Positions 1 to 13,300 of a stretch of 64,000 bases of DNA are shown here, one piece after another (positions within the stretch are counted from its first letter, which is position 1; every line of letters begins with the position of its first letter). The DNA is taken from positions 84,561,130 through 84,625,129 of the forward strand of contig CM059567.1 in the NCBI GenBank assembly GCA_030386875.1, given 5' to 3'. The stretch is from Morinoia aosen (Eukaryota > Arthropoda > Malacostraca > Amphipoda > Talitridae). A program made the position numbers and the translations under genes. The notes beneath the pieces were generated by a model, which saw nothing but the letters and a program-made list of their open reading frames with translations, was not told where the DNA came from and ran no database searches.

Positions 1-98
1 ATGTTTTTTCTTAACGAGTGACAAGAATCAATAGCATTTTCCTTCGAGGGTTGCGGGTATGTGTTTGCGATACACAAATTCGCGCCCAGTGTCTATGA

Positions 99-254
99 TC
101 AACGATGAGTTGTGATGACCTTCAACTGCGAGTTGCACAACAGGCGGTTTTGATCCACCTGTTGGAGGAAGGTGGCCTCCAGCAGGGCCTCGAGTACTCC
201 GTCACCAGGGCTGGACACGCTCCTCCGCCTCTTGCAGGTCAGTCCGGTTTGCAT
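99..254 (-). CDS. possible short ORF or terminal exon, 51 aa, unknown
   Basis: I do not recognise this product. A minus-strand frame runs from an ATG at 254 to a stop at 99 inside a GC-rich island (about 100-240) that stands out from its AT-rich surroundings. The peptide has a basic start (CKRRR near residue 7), a serine/proline stretch and then a helix-like run (LEALLEATFLQQVDQ). The plus strand of the same island is also open and has a good acceptor-like pyrimidine tract ending TTGCAG at 236 followed by GTCAGT, so the strand is undecided. It could equally be part of a larger exon cut by the window edge, or a chance frame in GC-rich DNA. Confidence 0.15.
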   Translation of the reverse strand: MQTGLTCKRRRSVSSPGDGVLEALLEATFLQQVDQNRLLCNSQLKVITTHR

Positions 255-2993
255 CTGTGGTCACGTGGAAAACTCAGTTTAGTTAGAGACGCGCTTTATC
301 ATTCCACTCATGACGAGAGTGAACGATCTTTTTAGTCTCTCGTATTGTTCTGTACAGCTATAATTTTTGCTTATTAAGCGATGTGTTCAGAATGAATAGA
401 TCAGGGGTAATAATTTAAATAATCTGGTTAGTGGCCGAAGTTTTTCGTATGTGCACGTTTACCCTTTTTTAATTGGTGTAAAGCTTCGCTCTATCAAACA
501 CTTGATTCAGTTTGATGACTTGATCTTGATCTGACAGATTTTATCTAACTAATATGAATGCTTCCACATGAATACTGCTGAATATTATGCGCTCGATATT
601 CTAAAATTAGATTATATGCTGAAATTAGAAATATGATTTCGTTTGGACTTCAATCTACAAAGATAACCTGGAATTTCATAATATTTCAGGAATAATTGAT
701 AGTTACTTCTGTTAGATGACGATGCATTTCATTCAATTTAATAAAATTTTGAATTGCTTCAAACATATAGGAAGATAAGGTTCGAAACTTGAATTCATTT
801 GAATTAAAATAATACATTTCATTACAACTTCTTATTGCTAAACTACAAAAAATACGTACGCGTCTTTCATCGACCATGATTAAAGTAGATTTCATGCAGA
901 GTAGAATAAGATTTTTTGATTTCAGATGTGATTTATTGTGAATAGCTTGCACAAACGGAAATAATTCACATCACTGTAGCAAGTGACTCATGTCAGTCAT
1001 TCGATTTCAAGGAGTCTTGCAGTTTAGACGAATATGAGAAGAAACAGTCTTTTGTTACCAAGCGCTATTGATAACGTCAGGTGGCTACTCCCGTAACAAA
1101 TGCGTTACTGTAGTGTAACCGAAGCATTATTTGGGGAATAAAAAATAAACTTTCCACGATTGAATCGCTGTTTATTTACTACACGACAGCGCCTATAAAT
1201 ACCCCTTATTTGATCAATTCATGTTTCAAACTAAAAAAAGAATTTTGAGTTCAGTGTTATTCTAATTCTACTGGTATTAACATGCGTGGGTCCAAATTTT
1301 CCAGTTTTTGATACTTGGGGCGTAAGTTAGCTGGTTGCTAGGGTATATTTAACAGGGTCTCTCCCTCAACTGTTCTTTTTGTTAAGCTTAACAGAAAACG
1401 AAAATCAAGCATGCGTTGCAGAGAGTAACTGCGGTATTTGTATTTACATCTCTGGAGACTTGGCACACGACAGATTTATTTCCGTCTTAAATGACGTCAC
1501 AAAGGTACCCTTGAGTCCCAATAGGGGTTGCATGGTCACGTTCCTATGATGTTTCGAGGCGAAGCAAAACAACTGGTGAGACATAACAGATTAAAGGTTT
1601 GACTCTTGTTGATTTCTGTTTGATTTCCTGAACACTGGCTTGCTATCGAGATAAAAAATGAATTTTAAACAACAAGTACAAAAACATAACTTGTTCACAA
1701 TAAAGTTGCAAGTCATTGGTTTTTAAAATGTTTTAACCCGCACTCATTTTAGTGGTTGAACCAATATAATTGAGGAAGAAAGCATGAAAAGTTATTTCCT
1801 TTGTTGAATTATTTCACGGTTGATAATGTAAAAAATGCAGGTTAAAAATATACAGACACACATTTATAGATACATGCATACACACACACACACACACACG
1901 CGCACACACGAACGCACATATATAAATATGTAAGTAAATATTTACATATATGTATAATGCCACTTACGCCTTGATGGAAAACGTTTTCTTGCCCACTTAT
2001 TGATGTATGAACCTAGGTTTTACATAGGGAAATAATTTGAGAGGAAAAATTGGTGGATGTAAATAATTGTCCATGCAATATACTAAGAAATAAAAGTTAG
2101 AAAAATAAAATAATACAAAAACCCGTGACACTTTGTTGAACTACCCTAGGAACTTGCGGTATATGCGATTAATGTTGATAGTACAATGGGTGTATTTAAA
2201 CTTACTTAAAGAATATTTCTTTAAATAATATCCTTTAATCATATAAAAAATTTATGATATTTCCCGTTGATATTTCATCAATGCAGGTTATCATCACATT
2301 TTAATAGGTATTTTTCCGCGTAGAGGTAACAATGCCAAAAAATATAAAAAATAGGAATTTCTGAAAAGTCTCATCGAGATTTGCGATAAAATGCCCACGA
2401 ATCATAAGTTATTGCAGAGAAAAGGGCTACATACCAACGTCACGACTCTGTTATTTCATTTAGACGTATATTCACCACCTGAACAATCAATATCGAAATC
2501 GAAGAAAACATCGCACGTTTGTTACTGTGCTGTCATTTCGGAGAAGACTCGCAACATTGCTAGGCAGTCCCTCATGCATTTACCAAAAGCCAAGATAGAC
2601 GAAATCGAATTTACAGGCTGAGGAATTTTCAGCGTGGTGCTTATAGTTGAATGAATTTCCGGTTCTCCGGTGTTTTAGATTGCATCTCTAACTACTCTTT
2701 GACATTTAAATTGACCATTTATATAGTATATTTTTAGAGAGACAATTCATGAGCATTTTCTGCCCCTAGAAGATGAATTTTGCTGAGCATTGTCGCGATA
2801 CGACAGCATAACTCATTTTCATTATCCAGATCAATCAATGACGATTTGACTTATGACTAGAAAACTATATTTGTGTCATATTTTTTTTTGAGCGAACAGT
2901 AACTGTTTACTGGAAGCACTCTGAAAACATTCGGTACAAAACTGCTTAAAGCTATTATCGCGAGGTAAATAAAAATAGTTTTTAGTAAGACTG
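255..2993. other. AT-rich stretch without a recognisable gene
   Basis: Apart from the CA microsatellite near 1881 I see no gene, RNA or mobile element. The open frames here (686-952 minus, 2391-2621 plus) have compositions and lengths expected by chance. Confidence 0.6.
1880..1918. repeat. (CA)n microsatellite
   Basis: About ten CA units followed by an imperfect CGCA/CACG tail. Confidence 0.9.
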
Positions 2994-3633
2994 CAGAGCT
3001 GGTTCAGATACTTTTTGTGTATCTAAGTGAGTATCTAGGTACATTTGAAATTAAGTACCTAACTACTGTATCACTATACTTTTGAAGAGCATCTAGATAC
3101 AAGTATCTTTAGATACTTTCGCAAATAGCTCCATAGATACTAGATACTTTTTACATATTTTTTGTAGAAACTAAACGATTACTCTAAAACAAATTAATAA
3201 TACTAATTCCCAACTTCAATTCTCAGTATTCTTATAATTAAATAATAAATAAACATATCACAAATCATAAGCTAATTTTATTTCCGTGAGTTCGAATCAT
3301 TAACTTCTGTTTACCGTTGACCATGTATGTTTACTGTTAACATAGACATAGAGTATGAATGTATGACGTTAGGTAGCGTGACTCGTTCAAACGTAAACAG
3401 AACGTGTTCGTTTGGTTCCCTCCAGTCAGAAGCCTATCCAAATTTCGTCATAATATGAGCATAGGGGGATCTTAATCTTATTCTAATCATTCATATTGGT
3501 TACCGAAGCTATGCCTGTATGTCCCTAACTCTAGGTATCGTATCACTAATGCACTTCCTCTGATGCGGACGACTTCTATCAATGTTCCAAGCGATCAAAA
3601 AGACGTACGTCATCAGAGACGCTGCTGCTGTCG

Positions 3634-3833
3634 TTTCTTGAAAGCCATAAGCAATACCTGCATGTATTAAGAGATCACAAAGTGGAAGAAAGAGTATTTT
3701 TCAAATACAATACAACGCAGCCCTCTTATGCGCCAGTAGAGAGATTGTTTTCTCTCGGGGCCTAACATTGGTTCCTCGGAGATCATCGCTCATGGATTCC
3801 ATGTTCGAGAGATTGGTATTGCTGAAGAGCAAT
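3634..3833 (+). pseudogene. hAT transposase C-terminal dimerisation domain, remnant
   Basis: Translation of 3634-3759 contains YNTTQPSYAPVERLFSLG, and after a frame change 3768-3833 gives PRRSSLMDSMFERLVLLKSN. Together these match the conserved hAT C-terminal dimerisation block (pattern PSSAPVERLFS...G.....RR.RL....FE.LVLLK.N). The family's full transposase is roughly 600 residues. Only the last 65 or so are recognisable here and a frameshift lies between the two blocks, so this is a dead gene. The position before the 3' inverted repeat and the plus orientation fit the element at 2994-4515. Confidence 0.8.
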
Positions 3834-3959
3834 ACATTTGTTTACACATAAAATTGCTCCCATAACGATTTGTAGATCAACGATTTAAACATCACATTAT
3901 GATTAGGGCTTATTTATATTTAAAACTGTACTTATTTTGAGGATTATGAATGGTGATTA

Positions 3960-4103
3960 TCAAGTGCTCGGACGCTGAGCATTCAACTCTTAGTCTCTTT
4001 ATATCATGTAAAGAATCTGATGTTTTGGCAAATCAGATCGCTCCAACATCAGATTCTTTCCACGATATAAAGAGATGAATGCTCAGCGTTCGACCACTCA
4101 AGT
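3960..4103. mobile_element. foldback MITE nested in the hAT element
   Basis: Two inverted arms of about 55-60 bp (GACGCTGAGCATTCAACTCT on the left, GATGAATGCTCAGCGTTC on the right) surround a loop of about 20 bp. The sequence CAAGTG occurs immediately outside both ends, a possible short target duplication. No coding capacity. Confidence 0.55.
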
Positions 4104-4888
4104 GTCCGGAGAGTTGAATATTATCAACTTATCATTCATATTTATTCTATAAAATGTATTATTAATAAGCTGCCAATTTTATGTTATACTAAACAGTTAG
4201 CTTTTCCATCTCAGTTTTCATGTTGACTGGTTAATTATTTATAATATTGCTGAAGATGTATAACGAATGGAATAGAGATTTATTTTGAATATGTTTCATT
4301 GGATAAATTCCTCTTGCGTGTTTATCTTAGTGTTATACAGGTTTTTGATGTATGTCGTACAATGAAATAGTGAGACAGAAAGAATTAAAAGAAAAGTATC
4401 TAGCATCTAGTATCTAGATACATTTTAGCCATGCATCTAGTATCTAGATACATTTGGGCCGCGTATCCAGTATCTAGTATCTAGATACTTTTTGGAGTCT
4501 CTATGACCAGCTCTGAGTAGGAGATCATTGAAGATGTGACTAGTCGTTATCAGTGCGCAAATACCGGGCATTGGCATTTAAAAGTACACAAATCTGAAAA
4601 GTTTCCTTTAAGCGGCACAACTCTCTGCCTGCCACCAGGAATAACCACGGCTGAATGGTACCGCGCACCAGTTGATTGTTTTCTCGCCAGTCAAGCCTGA
4701 ACGCCGGAAACAAACAACGTCAACAAGCCTTTCCCATTATACAGGTTGAAAATGTAATAGAAGGCATTACTATCCTTAGCCTAAAAATAATCTCCATTTG
4801 ACTGAGAGACCTGTTGATGAACTTTATTTCGGAAAACATGTCGGTGTTCGAAGTGATATTAAAGAGTCTCTAAATAAGACAAATAACA

Positions 4889-5120
4889 GTTCTTTTTCTA
4901 GATAAGCCCTGCCACTAATGCAACACATAAGTTTACCCACTTGTAAGTTTCGAAATAATGCACCTCTAAACTTCAAATTACTCTCAAACGAAAGAATGTT
5001 TTAATCTTTCGTTTGAGAGTAATTTGAAGTTGATAGGTGCACTATTTCGAAAGTTACAAGTGGGTAAACTTATGTGTTGCATTAGTGGCGGAGCTTATCT
5101 GGAAAAGATCCTAAAGAACA
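4889..5120. repeat. 230-bp near-perfect palindrome (foldback element)
   Basis: Left arm from about 4900 (AGATAAGCCCTGCCACTAAT) is repeated inverted up to 5100 (ATTAGTGGCGGAGCTTATCT), with arms near 97 bp and a small loop around TGTTTTAATC. Weaker inverted homology continues outwards to GTTCTTT / AAAGAAC. The arms differ at few positions, so the structure is recent or maintained. No gene within; probably a foldback MITE. Confidence 0.75.
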
Positions 5121-7045
5121 TATATCCTTGAAAGTGGCGTGTTTGTGTCCGGGACGTTAAAAAAATCAACGTATAAATAACAGGTTAGTTCAGGTTACAA
5201 AGCCCCACTGAGCCCCTATTTAGTTGATTGTGCGTTTTCATTTCTTCGACCATTTGAAATTAGATTTAATACTCCGTAGAAAATCACGATATTTAGAGTC
5301 CGCTTCAACTTCGAAGAAAGATGATACAGATCGAGTGGAAAATGCCTGCTGACTAAGAAGGAATTGGGTGACTCACCTTGTCGCTAGCTGTTAAAAGAAT
5401 AGTTGGCTTAATTAAGGAAGGAGCAAACATGGGAGTTTACAACATGGTCAAGTTCCGCTATTGTTACGTTCAACCGTCTGCTCAGCTACTTTTTCCAGTT
5501 CCCGCATCAGCCGGTGATATGAAAAACTAGACTTGTTGATAATTATATAATTATTTAAGAAAGGGCCTAAACGATGATCCGGCATCCACTGTGAAGCGAT
5601 CCAAACCACCTGTCAAACGTTCAATTAATCAAGAATGAAGTTTTGCGTTTATAAGGAAATGTACCTAGTATTTGTGCTTGAGTAGAAGAATCTTGAGCGG
5701 TAGAATCTTGAGTTAACTATTAATGAGCATCTTTGGTAGTTAAAAATCTTTAGTTATATTAAAACGTAGTCAAATTCTAGCGGTGAAATAACAGCTCAGT
5801 GGCTGGACAGTCACACGATGGGAGCAAATTACCCCTGAAAAATTGAAAGATTTTGATTTTGCTGATGTATTTACTTCAAGCATGCACATTGTTACAAGTA
5901 AGAAATAAAAATATACTGAATATCTAAAACACAATATCAGCATTGTGGGCAGAATATGCTCTCTGGCAACGTATCGGGAGAGGAAAGAATTCTGCAGCAA
6001 ACTATGGTGATTAACTTAGTATACTTAGGTTCCTAAATTAGATCTAGTTAAGCACATAAAATAAATCTGCTAGTATCAGTCCGAGAGAGAATACAGTTTG
6101 GTTTTCTGGTCACCGTTTTTCTTTAAAAAGTGTTTCTTTAATTTTAATTTTAATTTTGATTGTAGCTTGGTAGAGGTTCATCCTTCCAACTTTTCATTTT
6201 GGATTGAGTTTATAGCAGAATGATTGTTTAATTTCATTGGTTGATTTCCGTTATACATTTTAGCTTTATTTTTCCTTTGTGTAGAAATTTGAGTGCAGGT
6301 AATTTTCTAACCTACTTTTGAAGGAAGAGTGAGTGGGGCATCCTAAATATTTCTAAAAGAAAAGAATTTCAGAGTTTGGCACCAGGGAACAGAGAGTTGT
6401 TTTGAAATCTGCTTTTTGGGTAACAAGGAAGTAGGAACTCATTTCTAAATTGTAGGCCTTCAGCTGATAAGCGCTTGATCAGTTTAGGCATGAAACCCCG
6501 GTGTGTGGCCTTTGCTCTGGCATGGTAGACACAATGTCTATGTTGTGGTGCAGCGATGACATCCAAAACACTTTAGGGACATGTAACATAGGAAAATTAA
6601 TAGGGCAGGTGAACAAGACATGGGATGCAAGAAGATTGGAGAGGGAATTTTCTGAAAGTAATTCCCTGCATTATAGTATACATTTTATTGTTTGCCTGGT
6701 TGGTCGATCTTGCCTGTTTTGTCTGCCGGTCCCTACTCCCACTCTGTAAACTGGGTACATGATCACTGCATAATGACTGTAAATTTCTTATATTAAAATG
6801 ATTTTAGTTTATATTGAATTGAATTTATTCGAAAGTTATTTTCTCATGAAATCAAGGAATGAAATGAAGATGGGACTTCTAAAATATATGGTGTCTAATT
6901 TAGCAATAATTCCATCATTTTTGGCAGTACGTGTATTCGATGCAAATCATGAAACAAGATTTCGAGTGTCCGAGTGGGGTTTTTGTTTTCCACTCCAATT
7001 AAATGATGTTCGAGACGTTGTAAAGCCTCATCAACAACGAGTTAT

Positions 7046-7048
<3 letters not shown>
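5121..7048. other. AT-rich stretch, no gene seen
   Basis: Nothing convincing. A moderately GC-balanced segment at about 6360-6830 ending in TTGAATTGAATTT might be the worn 3' end of a LINE, but no reverse-transcriptase motif is legible. Confidence 0.5.

Positions 7049-7087
<39 letters not shown>
7049..7087. repeat. (TG)n microsatellite
   Basis: About nineteen TG units, ending exactly where the terminal repeat of the next element begins; more TG follows that element at 7359. Confidence 0.9.
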
Positions 7088-7088
<1 letters not shown>

Positions 7089-7358
7089 ACGGTAGAGGAA
7101 AAAAGGTAGGGTCATTTCTATGTGAGAAAATGCACCTCCTCTTCTTCGGCTGGCCAATAGAAAGGCTTTATTTCAAGCAAACATTATAACGTCACCAAAA
7201 CGCCATGTCGTTCGGCCAATAGTGGAGCCAAATTTGGGGTAGCAGTGCTACCAGATGCAATATGAGCGCTGCTATTAGTTCGTTGCCGTGACGTCAGCAA
7301 AACCACACCGTTGATGAAAAAAAGACCGGTTTGAACCTACCTTGTTTCCTCTACCGTG
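7088..7358. mobile_element. 271-bp MITE with CACGGTAGAGG ends
   Basis: Left end CACGGTAGAGGAAAAAAGG, right end CCTTGTTTCCTCTACCGTG: terminal inverted repeats of about 24 bp with one or two mismatches. The element sits inside the TG microsatellite, so the target duplication cannot be read. The interior has no ORF but contains GGCCAATAG twice (near 7152 and 7213). The CAC... start is shared by several animal transposon superfamilies, so I leave the family open. Confidence 0.75.
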
Positions 7359-10300
7359 GTGTGTGTGGGGTCAAGATTGTGAGTGGGAATCGTGAACAAA
7401 TTTAGTAAACATTTTGAGGTTAGGCGTGTGTAACGTACTCATAGAGAAGTATACAGTATATAATTGACGCTATGGCTCTTCATGAAAAGTAAGATTATAT
7501 TAAAAGTTATTGAAATAAGCGGTAAAAACGAAACAAATAAAAATGAATTGGGAATGATACATCTTCGTTAAATTGTACATCTTGGGAGTCTCATGAAAAT
7601 ATTTGAAATAGCAATAGAGAATCAATAGTGTGTGCTGTATGCATGTATTAGCATTACTTAGTTATATATTACGCTAGTCTAACTTCAAAGACTTTATACT
7701 GTTTTGACATTGACTTCACCCTCGTTATGGTAAAATAGTTTTCTCTCATGCATACTGTACTGCGGCTGCAGATCCTTCAATTCCGATTCTTTCTTTGAGT
7801 TTTTCAATTTCATTTTTCGGCTTTGACTGGAGTTGAAATATTTTCATATTAGAATACAGAAACCTTTTTATTATTTTTTTTAAATTTGTATAATCGCAGT
7901 AACAATTAAACAATAGCCATTTTTTGCGCGGACAAAACCCAATATATTTAATGATTGATAAAGGAGTGTTAAAAAGGCTCCATCTACAATGAAATTCATT
8001 TTTTGATAGATAGATATGCTATCTTCGTCGTTGAACTAACGCTTATTCTCTTAACTTTAGATTTCGAGCCTCAAGCCACTGGTACTCTTTGAGCTTACAC
8101 GTAATCCTTACATTTCATTAAGTGTTCATCGGTTTACTCATTTTCAAACGGTGCGAGTTGTTCGCAGTCAAGACCGATTAGGAAGCAAGAATTATCAGAA
8201 TGATGACGCATAGAGCTGTTACTACCTTCAGCTGCGCGGGAAATCTCTCTGATGGCGGTCTTAGATACTGAACAGACCGACGCAGTGGCATTAATGCAAG
8301 CACCAGTCCGCTCGTGCGCTTAATGTACTGAGTGTGCAGACTCATGCCTCCGAGCTACATAGTATTATTTCCTTCCTGTACTGTATAGTAGGAATGCACT
8401 GCAGTCTATACACCATGCAACAGTCTATTCGTGAGTAGGTGCATGGCACGAGTAGTAGTTTGTGCTCGGCTGCATAAAGTGAACGATGCTCTCCACTTGA
8501 ACTATATATTTCTGGAGCTCCAGCAGGTTGAGCAGATATGTAGCCGGACAAGGAGATGTACACTCCATCTACAGTGCGAAATTTATGGTCAAGTAATCAT
8601 TGACTATTTTATATTCAGTATTGAGTTTTATTTCATTTTTAGAATTGATCAAAATGGTATTTGACATAATAGTTATGGACTATTTTGACGTGATGAACAT
8701 CAAATCTCTAAAACTCTAAGCAATTCACGGCCAATCATATGTAAACAGTTCAAAGTCTGGTGTAAAGATGTATTGAACACTCAGCAGTTGAATCTCTGAA
8801 ATGGTGATAAATTGTTGAATGGCTACGAGGAAATCATTAAAATGACACCAAAGTTTTACCCATAATTCTATTATAAATTACACTGTCTTAAAATTTTATC
8901 CTGAAAACAATTATAAAATTAATAGAAATTAGTAAACGAAGAAGAAAGAACCATGTGTTTCATTCAACGAAAGTTTTGGCATGAATTATACGTACGTTGA
9001 AACATGAAATCGTTAAATAACGTCACGCAATAGTGGAAGATACTTTTTGAGAATCAAATACTGTCGAATGGATTACGACTGTCCGACTTAATAACACAAA
9101 GAATGAAGCGAAAGGGATATCTCTTCAAAGCAACCTGAAATAACTCAACATCGTAGTCAATGGAGAAAAAAATAAACTAAAAAGTACCTAAAATTATATT
9201 TTATTGACATCATTTCAACAGAAGAGCTCCGACCTACTCAATTTTGAGTGGGCGATACGAATGGTCATCAAGTTGGGTGTTGAGGGGCCATGAACCACAA
9301 AAAAGCTTTGCTGTCAGCATGAAGGTAGACGAGTGATATTTTGGGCAGAAAAGCCGAGAAGTAATACAATTAGATCGTATAGAGTACCACAAGGTGTGAA
9401 AATCTATTTTTAACTCTCTTTTTCGATTTCTTAATGACAAGGATCTGTTCTAACGGTTGTTTGAGTGAATGCTCTCATTATATAGGAAAATCACATTTTA
9501 CAGTTTGATGCTCTTGGTGATGAATTTACTTTAAACCGTCAATGGCTAGACACAATTTGCTTTAAAACTAAGCAGCCGTCGGTTTGACCTCTGGACAGCC
9601 TTGACCTACGTATGAGTAAACTATGAAAAAGCGATTAGTGTGAGATCACAGGGAAGGTTCATCAGAATGACAAACAATAAATAATATGTAGAAATTCGAA
9701 CTAGTTTTAGAATAGAACTGGAGGTGCCGATCATGCGAAATTAGCAAAATTAATTTATACAATTTAACAGTTGAACTCAGGAGCTAATTAAACACCTGTA
9801 ATGACGCATAAATAAATGAGCCGTCGTGGAGGGATATAGGTGTTATTATGTAATTAATTTATAAATACTAAAATGATAAAAGTTGGTACTGGCTTTACAT
9901 TATGCAGTCTACGATTTTGTTTAATAATGTACTAAAACATTGGTTTAGAGTAAAATGGTCAAGTGCATGGTCAAAGTACTCGCAGCATATAGATTAAAAA
10001 AAATTCAATTGAATAATTTTTTAATTTGCCTTATTTGGAGCACATATAAGTAAACTTGCAAATTACATCAGTCGATTATGCGCCTCAAAATGAAAGTTCA
10101 CTTTTATTTAGTTCTAAAATAGTTTATAGCATAGTCAAGGCCCACGTATCGTGCTGAGTTGACACATAGTAATGGACGGAGTTATCGATGATATTCTCAG
10201 CTAAATCAAGTTGAACGATTTTCACACTCATCTGAAAAAATTACGGTATCCGAAATGATTAACGGAATAGTTTCAGGTAACAGTAGTAGTCACTATTCGA

Positions 10301-13300
10301 TCACAATTGCGTAGTTAATGCGCCGCGCACTTCCCACTTAATAAGTTTTAATGTTAATCATTCCTTTCACAATTTCCTTTCTCCAACCGGGTGCGTATGC
10401 TAGCGTTAATTCGATTGATATTATCCTTTTCTTTAGTTATAATGTTTATGCCGTTATACATAGTTATTATAAAGCATAAATAACAGTTGCGTGAAAAAGG
10501 GGAATGTTTGATGACAGTCGTGAAGATTCCGATTATAACTAATCGCAGGCCCGTTATCTACGGTGAGTTGAGCTTTGGAATTCAATGCGTGTTAGATCGA
10601 TGAATGTAAGTTGACACTTGAAACCCTGGTAATCAAACGTCAGTGACGATGACCACTGTGTTAGATCATAGTGATCATGGGACTCAATATAATTTCCGTT
10701 CACTTCGTGAATGAAGTTAATTTTACTCGAGCCCACTCCTTATATAAAGCCTTGCAAAATTTTTGTTAAATGCTCTAAAGCTAAGTTTTGGTTGCTCCTC
10801 GAATTTACTGTCTAATATAGGGTGACCCAAAAGTCCCATTCTCCATTTGAGCATTTATTACGCAAAAAATAAGAAAGAGATGAAGGCTAGATGAAATGAA
10901 AGACGAATACCGGGAGATTTTTCTTAAAAATATTTATTTCAAAATAATAATGTCTTCCATCAATATACAGGTACGAACGAACTCTTCGTTGTGTATCTCG
11001 CTTGACACATATCTGGTGAAATATTGCAAATTTCCTTGGTCATATTATTGTTAGTTCTTGTCAAGTGTTTGGAATATTTACAACGGCTATGTTTTAAATG
11101 TCATTAAAGAGAAAAGAGGGAGTTAAATCCGACGATCGAGGCGATCAAGGAATATTACTTTTGTCTGGAACTGATCCCTTGTATCTGAATTTTGCTGCCA
11201 AAGTAAGAATAAAGAGTTCAGATGGGCTTTTATAAAAACTTCTCATAAAACTCCTTCCTACTCTAAGTATCCGTTGTTTAAAAAAACATTTCCACAATAA
11301 CTATTGCTGTTTTCTCTTCCATTGTGTAAATAACCATTTTTAGAGGTTTCAAGAGTATTTTTTTGTTGAATCCGTGAGTCTTATTATGTCCAGTCTCTAC
11401 CTTAAGTAGAAAACCTTTTGTATTCGCATTATCTAGAACTTTTTGTCTTCTGAAGTTACTGGGAAATCAGTGTTCAAAATTGTTGAGTAGCCATGGGCCA
11501 ATCTGTATGAACAAATTGACGTCAAAAGCAGTCGAAAATGTTATTCTGCAAAATACTTCTGACAACTCCTTTAGTAACTTCGCTGAAAATTTTTATTTTC
11601 AAAACCAAGTGCAAGTTTATAGTACCAGCAACGAATTATTCTTTAATTTAGACAAATATTTGTAGGTTTAAAAAATTGCTCTGAAATTCTTTCGATGATT
11701 TTATTCAAAACAAAAGATTACCTGAATAGCTTAACTTGTTTACGAAAATTTATTGATGCTTAAAAAAGCTATAATCATATTGCTTCACTTCATTTCATAA
11801 ACGGTCAGAGATAGAATGTCATACCAGTAAATGACAATAAAGATACAGGTCTCTCACGATACACACAGGCTGCAGTGCACTCTGTCCTTTGATATTTGAG
11901 CCACTGTATGAACAAAGCAATGATAACTTTCTGAACCAGGTCATTACTATGAAAATTCAGGAACTTCGATGCTATAATGTATTATTGTTTCCGGTAGAGT
12001 AAATGAAGTTAATAAATTGCAATGATGCTCGAATACCAGCTACTTTAAATGAACAATATCTCAGTAAAATTATAAATACTGACCCATTGTCGAGTTGTTT
12101 AAGTACTCGCCTACCACCTCGAGTTATTAAATGTATGCACTCTCTCGTGTTCACACGCACAGCTCTATAGTATAGCGTGTTCGCTGCCTGACGCTGCTCA
12201 GGCCCAGCGACCCTCAGCAGCATGAACCTATGTGCGTGAGTGCGCCAATAGATCATGCAACATTACGCTCACCCAGTGTTTGTGTTACTTACTTTTCATT
12301 ATTTTGTTCACTATTAGTGAATTATCTTCTCGAGGAAACGCTTCTTCATTTTTTTTTCCTTGTTTGAAATGATAAATACAGAAACGAATCACGCAGCTAA
12401 AGTAAGTTCATCACATCTTACAACGAATTTTTATTTCCCACATTCAATTAAATTATTGAGTATTCTGCTGATTTCCTTACTTTTCCATCAACACTGTAGA
12501 GTTTATTGGAGAATAAGACAAAGGTTTCACAGTTACAATGAAAAAACGAAATAACGGAATTGTGGCTGTCATTTTTTATGTCAATTTTTGTGCACTCTCT
12601 GGTATGTGTTCAAGCATTTCACGTTACTTGTCATAGCCTTATGATTAAACGAACCAAATCGTGTGTAATAACTTCCTTCGCAGATAGTTTGAAAAATGAG
12701 TGTTGTCTCTCGACTTTGCAGATCAGCAGTCAGCTAACAACACGGAAGCCTCGTAAGAAAAGCTTCGTAATCTAATAATTTAGTAACTGTTACACGGTAG
12801 GGACAAATCTCTACAATGATAGCTCAAAAGATAACTCTACTCATTACTACGTCGTGAGATATAGCTTCGTGGATTAAAATTAAAATCTGCGTTTTTAGAT
12901 CTTTGAGATGCAACTTTCTAAACGTTACTGAAGGTAACATTTTGGAAAAAACCTTTCTATTTAATCAGATGAATTATTATGTTTGTATGAGAATCAAGAA
13001 ACAATGTGTAAATAATTTTGTCTTAAATTTCTGCCGCCACTTTTAACCTGAATATTAACACACCGCTCGTTGTTTGATAGTTGTTCTCCAGTAAATATCC
13101 AGTTTTCTCTTGAGGAAGTTTTTTCAGCACCAACAAAAGTCACACTCTTCGATAGGGTTAAGTAAACGAGTGCTTTTTGACCGTCATTTGTTTTTACACA
13201 AACTTGTCTGCCTCTAGTAGAAACTGACTCTGTTCAACTTATGAATTCTATGTGTGCCGTATATCAGTATGGCCAGATGGATTACGAACAACGACTGAAA

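Larger units (their letters stand above)
2994..4515 (+). mobile_element. decayed hAT-type DNA transposon
   Basis: The ends form inverted repeats: CAGAGCTGGT at 2994 and ACCAGCTCTG ending at 4515. Just inside both ends are clusters of the motif AGTATCTAGATAC, at least six variants, which are typical subterminal transposase-binding repeats. The outer flanks AGTAAGAC and AGTAGGAG match at 6 of 8 positions and may be a worn 8-bp target duplication, the size hAT elements make. A remnant of the hAT transposase C-terminus lies at 3634-3833 (separate entry). At about 1.5 kb it is too short to be autonomous, and it carries a nested foldback at 3960-4103. Confidence 0.8.

Noticed and set aside
6360-6835. 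Possible LINE 3' end with TTGAATTGAATTT tail
   Set aside because: No reverse-transcriptase motif, target duplication or second copy in the window.
10818-10840. Tc1/mariner-like terminus GGGTGACCCAAAAGTCC
   Set aside because: No inverted partner found within several kb.
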